A stretch of 64,000 nt of DNA, from positions 1 through 64,000 of the forward strand of contig CACIUL010000002.1 in the NCBI GenBank assembly GCA_902589825.1, read 5' to 3'. Numbering within the stretch: position 1 is the stretch's first letter; each line of letters begins with the position of its first letter. The DNA is from an uncultured Verrucomicrobiota bacterium. GTDB lineage: Bacteria; Verrucomicrobiota; Verrucomicrobiia; Verrucomicrobiales; DEV007. The notes below the pieces were generated by a model. The model saw nothing but the letters and a program-made list of their open reading frames with translations. It was not told where the DNA came from and did not search any database. A program made the translations under genes and the position numbers. Shown one piece after another: positions 11,764-20,337 of the stretch.

Positions 11764-12606
11764 TCACGTCCCGCAATCCCGCCCTGCGAAGGCGCTGGAC
11801 CGGCTTGTTGCTGTGCATAACAGGTCATTATCAGCGCAAACTGCTTTTGCCACGGTCAAGTCACACTTTGCATACCCGAGGCCAATCAGTGTCCCTGGTG
11901 AAGACTCCACGACACTGGTCACCTCCCCGGCTTTTTCCCCGGCAGCATCCATCAGGCACCAACCCGGTTGCGGGCACCCGCCGCTGAAAGCAAGCGCCAC
12001 CAGAGAACGCCTGATACGCCCAACACTCTGAATACGTGAAATCACCTCCTGCCCAACATAACAACCCTTGTGGAAATCCACACTCCTTCGATCGAGCATG
12101 GCTTCTGCGGGCAATATTCCAGGTGTCAATTCATTGCCCCAGCAGGGGACGCCGCGCTCGACTCTCAAGACCTCCGCATCAGAAACACTCATCCAGTCGG
12201 TGCCGGCAGGCAGATCCCCCGGGATCACCCACCGGTCATTACCCGGCATGGCATACCTATCAGAGGCCATGGCGCCATCACCATGATCCAGATCATGAAT
12301 AAGCAGATACTCCTCGGTGATGTCCTCCAGTTGAACATCATCAGCAATAATATATTTTGAAAGCCGCTGAAAAAACACTTCCCTCAGTGCAGCATCAGCA
12401 TCAATCAGGAAAGCCTCTCCGCCCGCCTCAACGGTAATCCAAACCAGTGCCTCCAGCCCCCCCTTGACGTTCGTTACACAGGCGGAAATGGCGCAGCCAC
12501 CACCTGCCTTGGTAACATCGTTGCTCACCTGCCCGTTCAGGTAACGGACACGATCACTGCCGGAAAGGCGAAACTTGGCACGGGTGGAAAGATCAATGGA
12601 TTTCAT
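11764..12606 (-). CDS. ygfZ: YgfZ/GcvT-like folate-binding protein
   Basis: The 280-residue product has the GcvT-like N-terminal fold (RVRYLNGQVSNDV near residue 19) and the YgfZ signature KGCYVGQEVISR near residue 185, which contains the conserved Cys. YgfZ proteins use tetrahydrofolate and help in assembly or repair of some iron-sulfur proteins. The length fits the shorter YgfZ class. It converges with sixA, and the two stops are only about 28 bases apart. The next minus-strand gene upstream (dehydrogenase) ends 26 bases before its start, so the two may be co-transcribed. Confidence 0.88.
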   Translation of the reverse strand: MKSIDLSTRAKFRLSGSDRVRYLNGQVSNDVTKAGGGCAISACVTNVKGGLEALVWITVEAGGEAFLIDADAALREVFFQRLSKYIIADDVQLEDITEEYLLIHDLDHGDGAMASDRYAMPGNDRWVIPGDLPAGTDWMSVSDAEVLRVERGVPCWGNELTPGILPAEAMLDRRSVDFHKGCYVGQEVISRIQSVGRIRRSLVALAFSGGCPQPGWCLMDAAGEKAGEVTSVVESSPGTLIGLGYAKCDLTVAKAVCADNDLLCTATSRSSAFAGRDCGT

Positions 12607-12632
12607 GAGGCATGTGATCTTCCGGGTAATTT

Positions 12633-13481
12633 CTACCCATTGCGATAATTCTCGTAAACCACCGAGTAATCCTCCTCCCCCCTGCCGGCATTCATTTGCT
12701 CAATCATGGCAGCCGCTGCAGAGGAGAGCACGGGAAGTGTCAGCCCGTCTTTATCAGCCATATCCAAGCCGAAATTTGCATCCTTGAGCATGTTCTTGAG
12801 TGAAAAATGCGGCAGGTAATCACCGGTCAACATCGTTGGGAGTTTCATCCCAGACAATCCGGAAGCGCAACCATTGACCGCAAGTGCCTGCTCCATTTTG
12901 GAGGGTTCAACGCCCCCCTTTTCACAAACCGCCAGTGCCTCGGAAAGAATGGCCACGGTTGTCGCGGAAATCATGTTGGTGGCAATCTTTAATACAGTCG
13001 CATGCCCGATGCTGCCAAGATGTGTCACCGTCTGGGCACTGGCATCCAGGACAGCACGGACCTCCTCTACGACAGCCTGCTCACCACCCACATAGTAATT
13101 AAGCTTTCCCTGATTTGCAGCATCCCTGCTGCCGGTAAAAGGGCAGTCAAGGAAAGCCGCACCGGTATTGCCAACACGCAGGGCCGCTTCGCTGGTCGCT
13201 TCCGGCGAAACTGTGGCATGGTTCAATACCACATGCCCTTGACCAAGCTGCGAAGCCATTTGGTCCACAACCGAAAGCAAAGCATCTCCATCACGAACAA
13301 ATATCTGCAGCACGCGGGCCTGTGCGGCAACAGCTCCGGGTGAATCCAGAACATCCGGGTGATCCTGCGGGGTGCGGTTCCAGACAAAAGTTTTCCAGCC
13401 CTTGTCACGCAGGTTCTGCGCCACCCGGCTGCCAATGATCCCGAGGCCCAACACCCCGACTGTAATGTTCTCTTCTGCCAT
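12633..13481 (-). CDS. NAD(P)-binding beta-hydroxyacid dehydrogenase family protein
   Basis: The 282-residue product starts with a Rossmann motif VGVLGLGIIGSRVAQNL (GxGxxG at about 12-17). It has the substrate-binding segment LDCPFTGSRDAANQGKL near residue 115 and the catalytic-lysine helix 'GSIGHATVLKIATNMI' near residue 157. This is the 3-hydroxyisobutyrate dehydrogenase / glyoxylate-succinate semialdehyde reductase family. The DCPFTGS segment resembles the 'DAPVSGG' loop but differs, which is typical of the GLYR-like branch. Substrate cannot be read from sequence. It lies just upstream of ygfZ. Confidence 0.85.
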   Translation of the reverse strand: MAEENITVGVLGLGIIGSRVAQNLRDKGWKTFVWNRTPQDHPDVLDSPGAVAAQARVLQIFVRDGDALLSVVDQMASQLGQGHVVLNHATVSPEATSEAALRVGNTGAAFLDCPFTGSRDAANQGKLNYYVGGEQAVVEEVRAVLDASAQTVTHLGSIGHATVLKIATNMISATTVAILSEALAVCEKGGVEPSKMEQALAVNGCASGLSGMKLPTMLTGDYLPHFSLKNMLKDANFGLDMADKDGLTLPVLSSAAAAMIEQMNAGRGEEDYSVVYENYRNG

Positions 13482-13762
13482 TTCTTCTAAATGCTTATAA
13501 ACAGGCAGCTAAGCCGAATAGCAATCACAAAACCTGATCCAGGGAAAACATCCCTGCCGTGCGAAATTGGCAAGGATCGCCCTTGCCCTGCCGGGAGATT
13601 ACCCCGTTCCCGGATCGCGTTCCATCGCCTGGCTGTGGCTCCTTGTCATCAAGGACCACTTCCTCATTGAAAATGTGCTGGAAGCTTCTGGACTCAGCCC
13701 ATTCCATAAAGGAAAGAACAACGGGCAGGACATGTGCCCGATACCCGGAAACAAAGCCTGTA
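13482..13762. other. Intergenic region with uncertain short ORFs
   Basis: No gene is called in this 281-base gap. A plus-strand frame from a TTG at 13567 to 13785 (72 codons) has codon use like that of the genome, but it lacks an ATG, a ribosome site and any recognised motif, and its 3' end runs into the FKBP gene on the other strand. It may be a decayed fragment. Confidence 0.4.
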
Positions 13763-14779
13763 TTACTTCTTCTGCTCAGGCTTAGCCTGTGCCTTGGGCT
13801 CAATCAGCTTGGTCTTTCCAATTGGCTTGCCGGTCTTCGGATCCACTGGAGTCACCTTGATTTTGCCGCCCTTCTCCTTGGGAAACTCAACAGCAACCGG
13901 GGGTGTAGTGGCGGTAATCGGTTTGCGTTTCGTGGTTGTTGAACCGGTCTGCTTGCTGGTTCCCGGCCTGGGGGCACGCACCGGCGGGCTGACCTGCGGA
14001 ACGGGCTTAGTCACCTCAGCGAGTTCGATGTCAAAAATCAGGGTGGTATTCGGTCCGATGGGAGGGCGGCGACCAAGGTCCCCATAGGCAAGTTCTGAGG
14101 GAATAAACAGCTGCCATTTTGAGCCAACAGGCATCATCTGCAGGGCTTCGGTCCATCCCTTGATAACACCACGCAAGCTAAAGGGTGTCGGTACTCCACC
14201 CCTGGATTCATCAAACATCTTCCCGTCAATGAGGGTGCCGCGATATTTTGCCTTCACGCGGTCGGTCAATTTCGGGATGTCTCCCTCACCCATGGTGATG
14301 ACCTTGTATTGCAGCCCGCTCGCGGTCGTCTTGACACCTTCCTTCTTTGCATTCTCGGCAAGAAACTTTTCCCCTGCTGCCTTGTTCTTGGCCGCCAATG
14401 CATCCCATTGCTCAATGGTTTCCAGCCCGTGCGCCTTGATTTGCGCGTTCTTGCGCGCAATGGTTTGCCGGTCCTGGCTGAATGCCCTGAGGATCCTGTT
14501 TTTGTCCTCATCGGAATATTCAAGCAACTCGCCGCCGAGGGCTGCCTTGAAGCCCGCCATGAAACGGTCAATGTCGATATCCAGTCCTCCGCTCTTCATG
14601 TTTGAGCCGATATCAGCGCCGATGAGGTAACTGACTATCTTCTTGTCCTTGTGCTCGGTGGTCACCTTGGGCTTTGCAGCCGGCTTGGCACCTGCCACAG
14701 GATTTTTCTTTCCAGCTTGCCCAAAAGCGGGGAGCACAAGGGCAAAAATCGTGATAATAACGCTGAACGGACGTTTCAT
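13763..14779 (-). CDS. Secreted FKBP-type peptidyl-prolyl isomerase (Mip-like)
   Basis: The 338-residue product has a signal peptide (about 1-20, ending AFGQA). A dimerisation-type helical domain occupies about 45-150 (VSYLIGADIGSNMKSGGLDID), as in Mip/FkpA. The FKBP domain lies at about 155-256 with the expected TASGLQYKV, YRGTLIDGKMFDES, VIKGWTEAL and LAYGDLGRRPPIGPN motifs. The C-terminal tail of about 80 residues is Pro/Lys/Thr-rich and low in complexity, beyond the usual family length. It probably assists folding of exported proteins. It is divergent from znuA with a 144-base gap. Confidence 0.92.
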   Translation of the reverse strand: MKRPFSVIITIFALVLPAFGQAGKKNPVAGAKPAAKPKVTTEHKDKKIVSYLIGADIGSNMKSGGLDIDIDRFMAGFKAALGGELLEYSDEDKNRILRAFSQDRQTIARKNAQIKAHGLETIEQWDALAAKNKAAGEKFLAENAKKEGVKTTASGLQYKVITMGEGDIPKLTDRVKAKYRGTLIDGKMFDESRGGVPTPFSLRGVIKGWTEALQMMPVGSKWQLFIPSELAYGDLGRRPPIGPNTTLIFDIELAEVTKPVPQVSPPVRAPRPGTSKQTGSTTTKRKPITATTPPVAVEFPKEKGGKIKVTPVDPKTGKPIGKTKLIEPKAQAKPEQKK

Positions 14780-14845
14780 TGAAATGATTGGGTATGAGGT
14801 TGTTAATATATGTTGAGGATGGAAGCGGGAATTTAACGCCTACGC

Positions 14846-14864
14846 CGGAAATAGCAATATTCCG
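14846..14864. promoter_or_regulatory. Imperfect palindrome between fkbp and znuA
   Basis: CGGAA at 14846-14850 and TTCCG at 14860-14864 are inverted, with 9 bases between. The site is about 60 bases before the znuA start, in the divergent promoter region. It may be an operator, possibly for a zinc regulator, but it does not clearly match the known Zur box, so this is a guess. Confidence 0.3.
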
Positions 14865-14923
14865 TTGATGCAATTAAATGGCATTTGTAGCGCTTTTGCG
14901 TTAAAGTGGTTCATTCTAGCGGC

Positions 14924-15877
14924 ATGTTGCACATACTAAAAGTAACCGGAATGGGACTGGGTCTCTGGTTCGCCATCAGCCTACTCAATGCCTGTAAAGG
15001 CAACAACGGGGGGCAGGAGACCTCCTCTGGCGAGCCCGACACACTAAGGATCATGGTCAGTGTCCCGCCACTTGCAGACCTTGTCCAGAAGGTGGGAGGA
15101 AACGAAGTACACGTCGACATCCTGGTCGATAAAGGGCAGGACCCGCACACCTTCTCCCCGAGCCCGGCTCAGATGAAAACCCTGGGCATGGCGAATATCC
15201 TGCTCACCGTGGGCATGCCATTTGAAGAAGCCCTGATTGAGAAAATCACCGACACCAATGCCGGGATTACCGTGGTTGATGCCGCTGCCGGGATTGAGAA
15301 GCTTGAGCTTGAGCACCACCATCATGAGGAGGATGAGGAGGAAACAGAGGACGGTCACGATCACCATGATCACGATTCCGATCCGCACGTCTGGCTGGCA
15401 CCTTATTCGATCCAGGTTCAGCTGGATAACATTGAGAAGGCACTTGCTGCGGCGATACCGGCAAAGGCCGGGGAATTTGCGGAAAATCTCAAGAAGGCCC
15501 GATCTGAGCTGAACCGTGCCCATGAACAGATCACAGGAAAGCTCAAGCCCTTTGCCGGAAGAAAATTTTTCGTTTTCCACCCTGCCTTCGGTTACTTCGC
15601 CAATGAATATGGCCTTGAGCAGATAGCCATTGAGATTGGTGGCAACAGCCCAACCCCGAGTGAACTGATCGGCTTCCTTGCCGTTGCCAGGGCCGCAGAA
15701 ATCCAGGTCATATTCATCCAGCCGCAGTTTGATCCGCGGAGTGCGGAGGTAATCGCCAAAGAGCTTGGTGCCAAGGTCGCCATCCTTGATCCCCTGGCCC
15801 CTGACGTGATTGCGAACCTGCATGCCATCACGGATGCCATTGTCGAGGGATTTTCCGGTTTAAAAGGCGGGCTTTAA
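14924..15877 (+). CDS. znuA: Zinc ABC transporter substrate-binding lipoprotein
   Basis: I use the ATG at 14924; an upstream in-frame GTG at 14906 adds six residues ahead of the signal peptide. The product is 317 residues. Residues 1-24 form a lipoprotein signal with LLNAC and Cys24. It has the cluster-A-I solute-binding pattern: VPPLADLVQKVGG near 48, H75 in DPHTF, H155 in DPHVW and H219 in FHPAFGYF as probable metal ligands. A His/Glu/Asp-rich loop at 131-152 is typical of zinc-specific ZnuA proteins. It leads a three-gene unit with znuC (19-base gap) and znuB. Manganese specificity is less likely given the loop. Confidence 0.93.
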   Translation: MLHILKVTGMGLGLWFAISLLNACKGNNGGQETSSGEPDTLRIMVSVPPLADLVQKVGGNEVHVDILVDKGQDPHTFSPSPAQMKTLGMANILLTVGMPFEEALIEKITDTNAGITVVDAAAGIEKLELEHHHHEEDEEETEDGHDHHDHDSDPHVWLAPYSIQVQLDNIEKALAAAIPAKAGEFAENLKKARSELNRAHEQITGKLKPFAGRKFFVFHPAFGYFANEYGLEQIAIEIGGNSPTPSELIGFLAVARAAEIQVIFIQPQFDPRSAEVIAKELGAKVAILDPLAPDVIANLHAITDAIVEGFSGLKGGL

Positions 15878-15896
15878 CCTGATCCTGACCATTCTG

Positions 15897-16703
15897 GTGA
15901 ACAAACCCGAGCAACCCGAAAAGCAGGCCTGCACCACTGCAGTGCAGGCAATTGAGTTCAAGGATGTCAGTTTTGGCTACGTTGCCGGCAAACCCGTGCT
16001 GAGCAAAGCCGGCTTCAAGCTAATGCAGGGTGAATCAATTTGTATCGTCGGTCCGAACGGAGGCGGGAAATCAACCCTTATCAAGCTCATTCTCGGCCTG
16101 CAAAAACCCTCCTCGGGAGAAGTCCTGGTGTTTGGAGAAAGCCCCAGGAAAATGCGGCACCGTGTCGGCTATATGCCCCAATACCTGAGTTTTGACCCTC
16201 AGTTCCCCATTACCGTCATGGATGTCGTGCTAATGGGGCGGTTGCAGGCTGGAATGCTTGTGGGACCCTTCAAAAAGGGCGACCGCATTGCTGCAATGCA
16301 AGCACTAGAGAAAGTCGACTTGGCAAACCGGGCCCGATCCCGCTTCTCCGAGTTATCGGGAGGCCAAAGGCAACGTGCCCTTATTGCCCGTGCCCTGGTC
16401 GGCAAGCCCGACCTGTTGCTTCTTGACGAACCGACAGCCAATGTCGACCAGACCATTGAAGAGCAGTTTCGCAATACATTGCGCTCACTTTCCGCGGAAA
16501 TGTCCATCGTGCTTGTTTCCCACGACCTGAGCTTCGTCTCCTCGTGGCTGACACATGTGCTGTGCGTCAATCGCGATGTCCATATGCACCCAACTGCAAG
16601 CATTGACGGGAAAACGCTGCAGGACATATTCGGCACAGAAATCGCTGCCGTGCGTCACGACCACGAATGCCCGCCTGGAGATCACGTCCACCACAATGGC
16701 TAG
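15897..16703 (+). CDS. znuC: Zinc ABC transporter ATP-binding protein
   Basis: The product is 268 residues with a GTG start. Walker A is GPNGGGKST at 52-60, the Q-loop is MPQYLS near 93, the signature LSGGQRQR is at 153-160, Walker B is LLLLDEP at 173-179 and the switch His is in VSHD at 207-210. These place it in the metal-type (ZnuC/MntB) ATPases. The C-terminal 15 residues are rich in His with one Cys (HDHECPPGDHVHHNG), which might bind metal. It lies between znuA and znuB, overlapping znuB by 8 bases. Confidence 0.93.
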   Translation: MNKPEQPEKQACTTAVQAIEFKDVSFGYVAGKPVLSKAGFKLMQGESICIVGPNGGGKSTLIKLILGLQKPSSGEVLVFGESPRKMRHRVGYMPQYLSFDPQFPITVMDVVLMGRLQAGMLVGPFKKGDRIAAMQALEKVDLANRARSRFSELSGGQRQRALIARALVGKPDLLLLDEPTANVDQTIEEQFRNTLRSLSAEMSIVLVSHDLSFVSSWLTHVLCVNRDVHMHPTASIDGKTLQDIFGTEIAAVRHDHECPPGDHVHHNG

Positions 16704-17580
16704 TCAATTGCTGGAAGCGTTAGGTTCCCCGCTCAATGGTTTTTTGCGCAATGCGCTGATTGCCGGGTTGCTGGCCAGCATCTTATTCGGCATCGTTGGC
16801 ACCTACGTTGTCACCAAGCGAATTACTTATATTGCCGGGGCGATCGCCCACTGTGCCCTGGGCGGGATTGGCTTTGCCCTGTTTGCCCGGCATGAGCTTG
16901 GCTGGGAAAATGTTGACCCGCTGCATGGTGCCCTGATTGCGGCACTGGCCGCTGCATTGTTGATTGGTACCGTGGTGCTTTCCCGCAGCGAGCGTGAGGA
17001 CACTGTAATCGGGGCAACATGGGCTACGGGCATGGCAATAGGCTTCATGTTCGTCAAGATGGTGCGGCGCGGCGGCGTCAGTATCGAAAGCTGGCTGTTT
17101 GGAGATATCAATTTTGTCAGCAGGGCTGACCTCTGGACGGTGGCCGCCCTGGGGGCAGCTGTCCTGCTGCTGGTACTGCTCTTCCACAGGCAATTTGTCG
17201 CCGTGTGCTTTGATGAGGAGTTCGCCCGGGCCAGGGGGATCAATGTGCCGTTTTTTTACCTGCTTTTGCTCTGCATGTCTGCCGTCACGGTGGTCGTGCT
17301 GGTACGCCTCGTTGGCATCATCATGGTCATTGCGCTCCTGACCCTGCCTGCCGCCATAGGTTCGCGCTTTGCTCGCGGGCTGGGCGGCATGATGGCCTGG
17401 GCGACGATACTCTGTGCGCTGTTCCTGATACTCGGCCTTGAGTTCAGCCTGCGCTGGAACATTATCGCGGGACCGAGCATCATCCTAATCGCTGCAGGAT
17501 CCTATTTCTCCATCCTGTTGCTCGGCAAAATAAAAAACCGGCCCGCCCTTCTCACAAGGCAGGACCGGCAAAGGGAATAA
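16696..17580 (+). CDS. znuB: Zinc ABC transporter permease
   Basis: The frame is open from 16555, but the first 47 codons overlap znuC. I choose the ATG at 16696, which begins MASQLLEALGSP and gives 294 residues. The product has about eight hydrophobic segments and the ABC-3 family pattern: FGIVGTYVVTKRITYIAGAIAHCALGG near 25-55, with the conserved AHCALGGIG helix, and a C-terminal GPSIILIAAGSYF segment. Together with znuA and znuC it forms the complete importer. The stop is 109 bases before the next gene. Confidence 0.92.
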   Translation: MASQLLEALGSPLNGFLRNALIAGLLASILFGIVGTYVVTKRITYIAGAIAHCALGGIGFALFARHELGWENVDPLHGALIAALAAALLIGTVVLSRSEREDTVIGATWATGMAIGFMFVKMVRRGGVSIESWLFGDINFVSRADLWTVAALGAAVLLLVLLFHRQFVAVCFDEEFARARGINVPFFYLLLLCMSAVTVVVLVRLVGIIMVIALLTLPAAIGSRFARGLGGMMAWATILCALFLILGLEFSLRWNIIAGPSIILIAAGSYFSILLLGKIKNRPALLTRQDRQRE

Positions 17581-17689
17581 ATTGGGCCCGCTCCGGGAAG
17601 GCGGCAAGCCCAGGAGCATTCTGGCCGAATCATCCAAAAAACACCATGTTGCCGGGCAAAGCTCAGTGGAATGTGTTAAGCTCTTTAGC

Positions 17690-18427
17690 ATGTGCTGGCT
17701 TATTCCAAGAACAACCCGCCTGTTAGCACTCCTTGGCTGTGCGCTCTTGCTCAATGCAGCAATTCCCCTTGCCGCACAGCAAGAGGGTGAAAGCACCGGC
17801 TACCGCACATTCAGCAACAAGGCGGGAAAAACAATCCGCGCGAAGGTAATCGGCAAGAAAAGCGGCATTGTTCACCTGCGCATGAGCAACGGCATTACCT
17901 ACCGGGTGGCAACCGATACCCTTTCCCAGAAGGACCAGGAGTTTGTCGACGACTGGAGTCCTGCCGAGGAGCAAAGGGCACGGCTGCAGGCAGTCGACCT
18001 GAAAGAACTTTTTTCCGCGCGAGGCTTCAAGGGGGTGCCGCTCCGTTTGCAAAACAACCAGTCGCTGCTGGAAATCACTATCGCAGGAGAGCGGCTCAAC
18101 TTCCTACTGGATACCGGGGCACAGGGCTCGGTAATTGACCGGGCAAAAGCGAGGGCTTTGAAGCTGCGCATTCAGGAAAATGTAGGATTTGCCGGTGGTA
18201 TCGGGGGGTCTGCCGGACCCATGGGCATGGCGTTGCTGCCCCTGATCAAGGTGGGCAGCATCCAGAAAAAAAATGTCACCGTCGCGGTACTGGACCTTTC
18301 CCGGATTGTTTCCGGACACGGAAAATCCTCAAAATTTGACGGCATTATTGGATTTGATCTCCTTGAGGACCTCGAGGCAGTCATCGACTACAAGGGGAGA
18401 ATGATGTATTTAAGGGAAGATGGTTAA
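17690..18427 (+). CDS. Secreted retropepsin-like aspartic protease with SHD1-like domain
   Basis: I start at the ATG at 17690, giving 245 residues; an upstream TTG frame has no signal-like start. Residues 1-30 are a signal peptide ending AAQQ. An SHD1-like domain (RTFSNKAGKTIRAKVIGKK and onward, about 38-90) is typical of secreted planctomycete and verrucomicrobial proteins. The protease part has LLDTGAQGSVID at 139-150 with catalytic Asp141-Thr-Gly, and IIGFDLLE later. One DTG copy means a retropepsin-type homodimer. It is the likely target of no visible regulator. Convergent with pduO, with a hairpin over both stops. Confidence 0.8.
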   Translation: MCWLIPRTTRLLALLGCALLLNAAIPLAAQQEGESTGYRTFSNKAGKTIRAKVIGKKSGIVHLRMSNGITYRVATDTLSQKDQEFVDDWSPAEEQRARLQAVDLKELFSARGFKGVPLRLQNNQSLLEITIAGERLNFLLDTGAQGSVIDRAKARALKLRIQENVGFAGGIGGSAGPMGMALLPLIKVGSIQKKNVTVAVLDLSRIVSGHGKSSKFDGIIGFDLLEDLEAVIDYKGRMMYLREDG

Positions 18428-18450
18428 GGCCAAGGGTCATGCTTGGCCTT
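18426..18450. terminator. Hairpin between convergent protease and pduO genes
   Basis: AAGGCCAAG at 18426-18434 pairs perfectly with CTTGGCCTT at 18442-18450, with a 7-base loop. It covers the protease stop and the end of pduO. There is no clear T-run on either side, so a bidirectional terminator is plausible but weak. Confidence 0.45.
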
Positions 18451-18973
18451 CCCGCTCCCTAGCCAAAAGCCACAAGACATCAGAAAGCCGGTTGAGATAG
18501 ATCAGGATTGCTCCGTTGACTGCATCCTGAAGCATTAGCAATTCCCTTTCTGCCCGGCGACAAACAGTCCGCGCATGATCCAGATGGGCTGCAAACATGT
18601 CCGAGGAGGCGCCCGGGAAAACCCAGCCCTTGAAGGTAATCTCCTGCTCCTCAATGGACGCTACCCTGGCATCGAGCTTGTGGACTCGCTCCACACAAAA
18701 AACCTCAAATCCCGCTGCCTTATAACGTGGCAAATCCTCAGGAAGGGTCGCAATATCGCCCATTAAAACCACCAGGTCCTCCTGGACCGCCGCGATGAAT
18801 TCGCCGGCTGAGTTTTCACTCTCTGCACTGTCTGCTGCACGGGCAAGCCCAAGCGCCGCGTTGAGCTCATCCACCGCACCCCCTGCGATAATCCTGGGAT
18901 GGTTCTTCGCAACCCGGCGACCGAACATCAGCTCGGTGCCACCATCATCCCCCCGGCGAGTGCTAATACTCAT
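18437..18973 (-). CDS. pduO: ATP:cob(I)alamin adenosyltransferase (PduO type)
   Basis: The 178-residue product matches the PduO/MMAB family: STRRGDDGGTELMFGRR near residue 4 (phosphate-binding start), GAVDELNAALGLAR near 32, HARTVCRRAERELL near 130 and YLNRLSDVLWLLAR near 157. It is a trimeric enzyme making adenosylcobalamin from reduced cobalamin and ATP. The gene symbol for this family varies (pduO, cobO-like, mmaB). Its ATG overlaps the stop of the upstream 108-residue gene (ATGA), so the two are co-translated. Confidence 0.9.
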   Translation of the reverse strand: MSISTRRGDDGGTELMFGRRVAKNHPRIIAGGAVDELNAALGLARAADSAESENSAGEFIAAVQEDLVVLMGDIATLPEDLPRYKAAGFEVFCVERVHKLDARVASIEEQEITFKGWVFPGASSDMFAAHLDHARTVCRRAERELLMLQDAVNGAILIYLNRLSDVLWLLAREREGQA

Positions 18974-19296
18974 GAGCTGCTCTCCCCATTACACGGTTCG
19001 GCCTGTTCGGCATCAGCCATCCCGGACTGCGCTTCCTCGATCATGCCATCAATCTGTACTACATCCTCCCAAGGCAGTCGCCGCCTCTGATATTTATTGA
19101 AAAGCACCTCGCGGGCCCTCTGAAGATCCTCAAGGACCATGTGCTCATGAACAGTCCACTCCTCCTCCGAGCGCTGCAGGCGGGACATGAACGACCACTT
19201 GCCACCGTGCTTGGTGGCTCTCCAGAGTCGGTTCTCCCCGGTTTCGGTGCGGACGCGCCAATCATGAATTTTCACAAAATCATCATAATAGCTCAC
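18970..19296 (-). CDS. Small unknown protein coupled to pduO
   Basis: The product is 108 residues with a GTG start at 19296; no ATG precedes it nearby. It is a soluble, mostly helical, charged protein without signal peptide. Residues 1-40 include a DWRVRTETGENRLWRATKHGG segment that looks like a beta-hairpin, and residues 45-80 are a helix with Glu/Gln/Arg. I do not recognise it. Its last four bases overlap the start of pduO, which suggests a role next to cobalamin adenosylation, but this is inference. Confidence 0.6.
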   Translation of the reverse strand: MSYYDDFVKIHDWRVRTETGENRLWRATKHGGKWSFMSRLQRSEEEWTVHEHMVLEDLQRAREVLFNKYQRRRLPWEDVVQIDGMIEEAQSGMADAEQAEPCNGESSS

Positions 19297-19405
19297 AAAG
19301 CATTTGTCATCGGGCTTCCTCTCGGCGTGAATTTAACCCCCAGCCGGTATCCCGCCAGACCATCCACACCGTAAATCCGTGACCCGACACATCAGATCCG
19401 ATGCG

Positions 19406-20308
19406 ATGAAACTGCTTTCCTGGCTGGGTTGCACCGTGGTTCTTGGAGCCATACTGGCACCACTGATCTTTTACCTGGGTAAATGGATGGCCGACCTGCC
19501 GGCACTTGAAGGCTACCTCTCGGCAACGCTGAAAAGGAGCGACTTCGACCGGTATTTCAACCGGGCAATGCTGCTGGCCGCACTGATCTGCATCGTCCCG
19601 CTGCTGCGGTCCCTTAAGCTGGGCCGCAAGTCGCCCACCCTGAAGGCAAACCCCTTCTGGAAAAGCCATTTTCTGGGTGGCTTTTTCCTCGCTGGGGGAA
19701 TCCTGCTCATTCTTGGGTGCACATACCTCTCCTTGGGAATTTTTGAGAGTGAAAACAGCTTTAACTTCCGCATGGCCGGAAAGTTCTTGGTTACCGCCTT
19801 AGTTGTCAGCCTCCTTGAGGAATGGATTTTCCGCGGATTATTACTCGACGTGGTATTGCGGACCAGTCGGGTATTTCTCGCCCTGTTCTTTGTCACTTTC
19901 TTCTTCGCACTGGTCCATTTTCTCAAGCCCCCGGATACCATAGACGTTCAGGATGCCGACGTAAAAATTACCACGGGATTCTGGATGATAGGGCAAATCT
20001 TCATGCACTTTGGCAACCCGGTCTTTATCGCCTCGGAATTCGCAACACTCTTTGCTGTTGGATGGGTTTTAGGGTGGGCGAGGATCCGGTCATGCTCACT
20101 ATGGCTGAGCATAGGGCTGCACGCAGGCTGGGTGTTCTCCTACGAGCTTTACCGATACCATACCCTGATGCCCAAGCGGCATTCCCCGGAACTTTTTCTT
20201 CCCTTCATCGGTTCAGACCTGAAGAGCGGCCTGATCCCCTTGGCAACAGTCTGCATGACCGGAGTGATCGCCGCAATTTGGCTCCGTTCCAGGCAGTGCA
20301 AAAGCTGA
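19406..20308 (+). CDS. CPBP-family intramembrane protease
   Basis: The frame is open from a GTG at 19379; I prefer the ATG at 19406, giving 300 residues, because the following hydrophobic segment makes a natural first membrane helix. There are about seven membrane segments. The CPBP (CAAX protease/Abi) signatures are EEWIFRG at 138-144 with the catalytic Glu pair and Arg, FALVHF with His171, and SIGLHAGW near residue 237. Such proteases act in membrane protein processing or bacteriocin immunity. The comF gene follows 29 bases later. Confidence 0.82.
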   Translation: MKLLSWLGCTVVLGAILAPLIFYLGKWMADLPALEGYLSATLKRSDFDRYFNRAMLLAALICIVPLLRSLKLGRKSPTLKANPFWKSHFLGGFFLAGGILLILGCTYLSLGIFESENSFNFRMAGKFLVTALVVSLLEEWIFRGLLLDVVLRTSRVFLALFFVTFFFALVHFLKPPDTIDVQDADVKITTGFWMIGQIFMHFGNPVFIASEFATLFAVGWVLGWARIRSCSLWLSIGLHAGWVFSYELYRYHTLMPKRHSPELFLPFIGSDLKSGLIPLATVCMTGVIAAIWLRSRQCKS

Positions 20309-20337
20309 CCCGCAATGCCCTCACGACCTCACGCAAA

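Noticed and set aside
13567-13785. Possible 72-codon plus-strand gene with a TTG start
   Set aside because: No ribosome site, no family resemblance, and it runs into the FKBP gene. Listed only as a possible remnant.
16555-16695. 5' extension of the znuB frame over znuC
   Set aside because: It lies in the znuC coding region and lacks permease features. The ATG at 16696 is the better start.
19822-20337. 5' extension of the comF frame over the CPBP protease gene
   Set aside because: The extension overlaps a clear gene and lacks ComF homology, so the start is at 20338.
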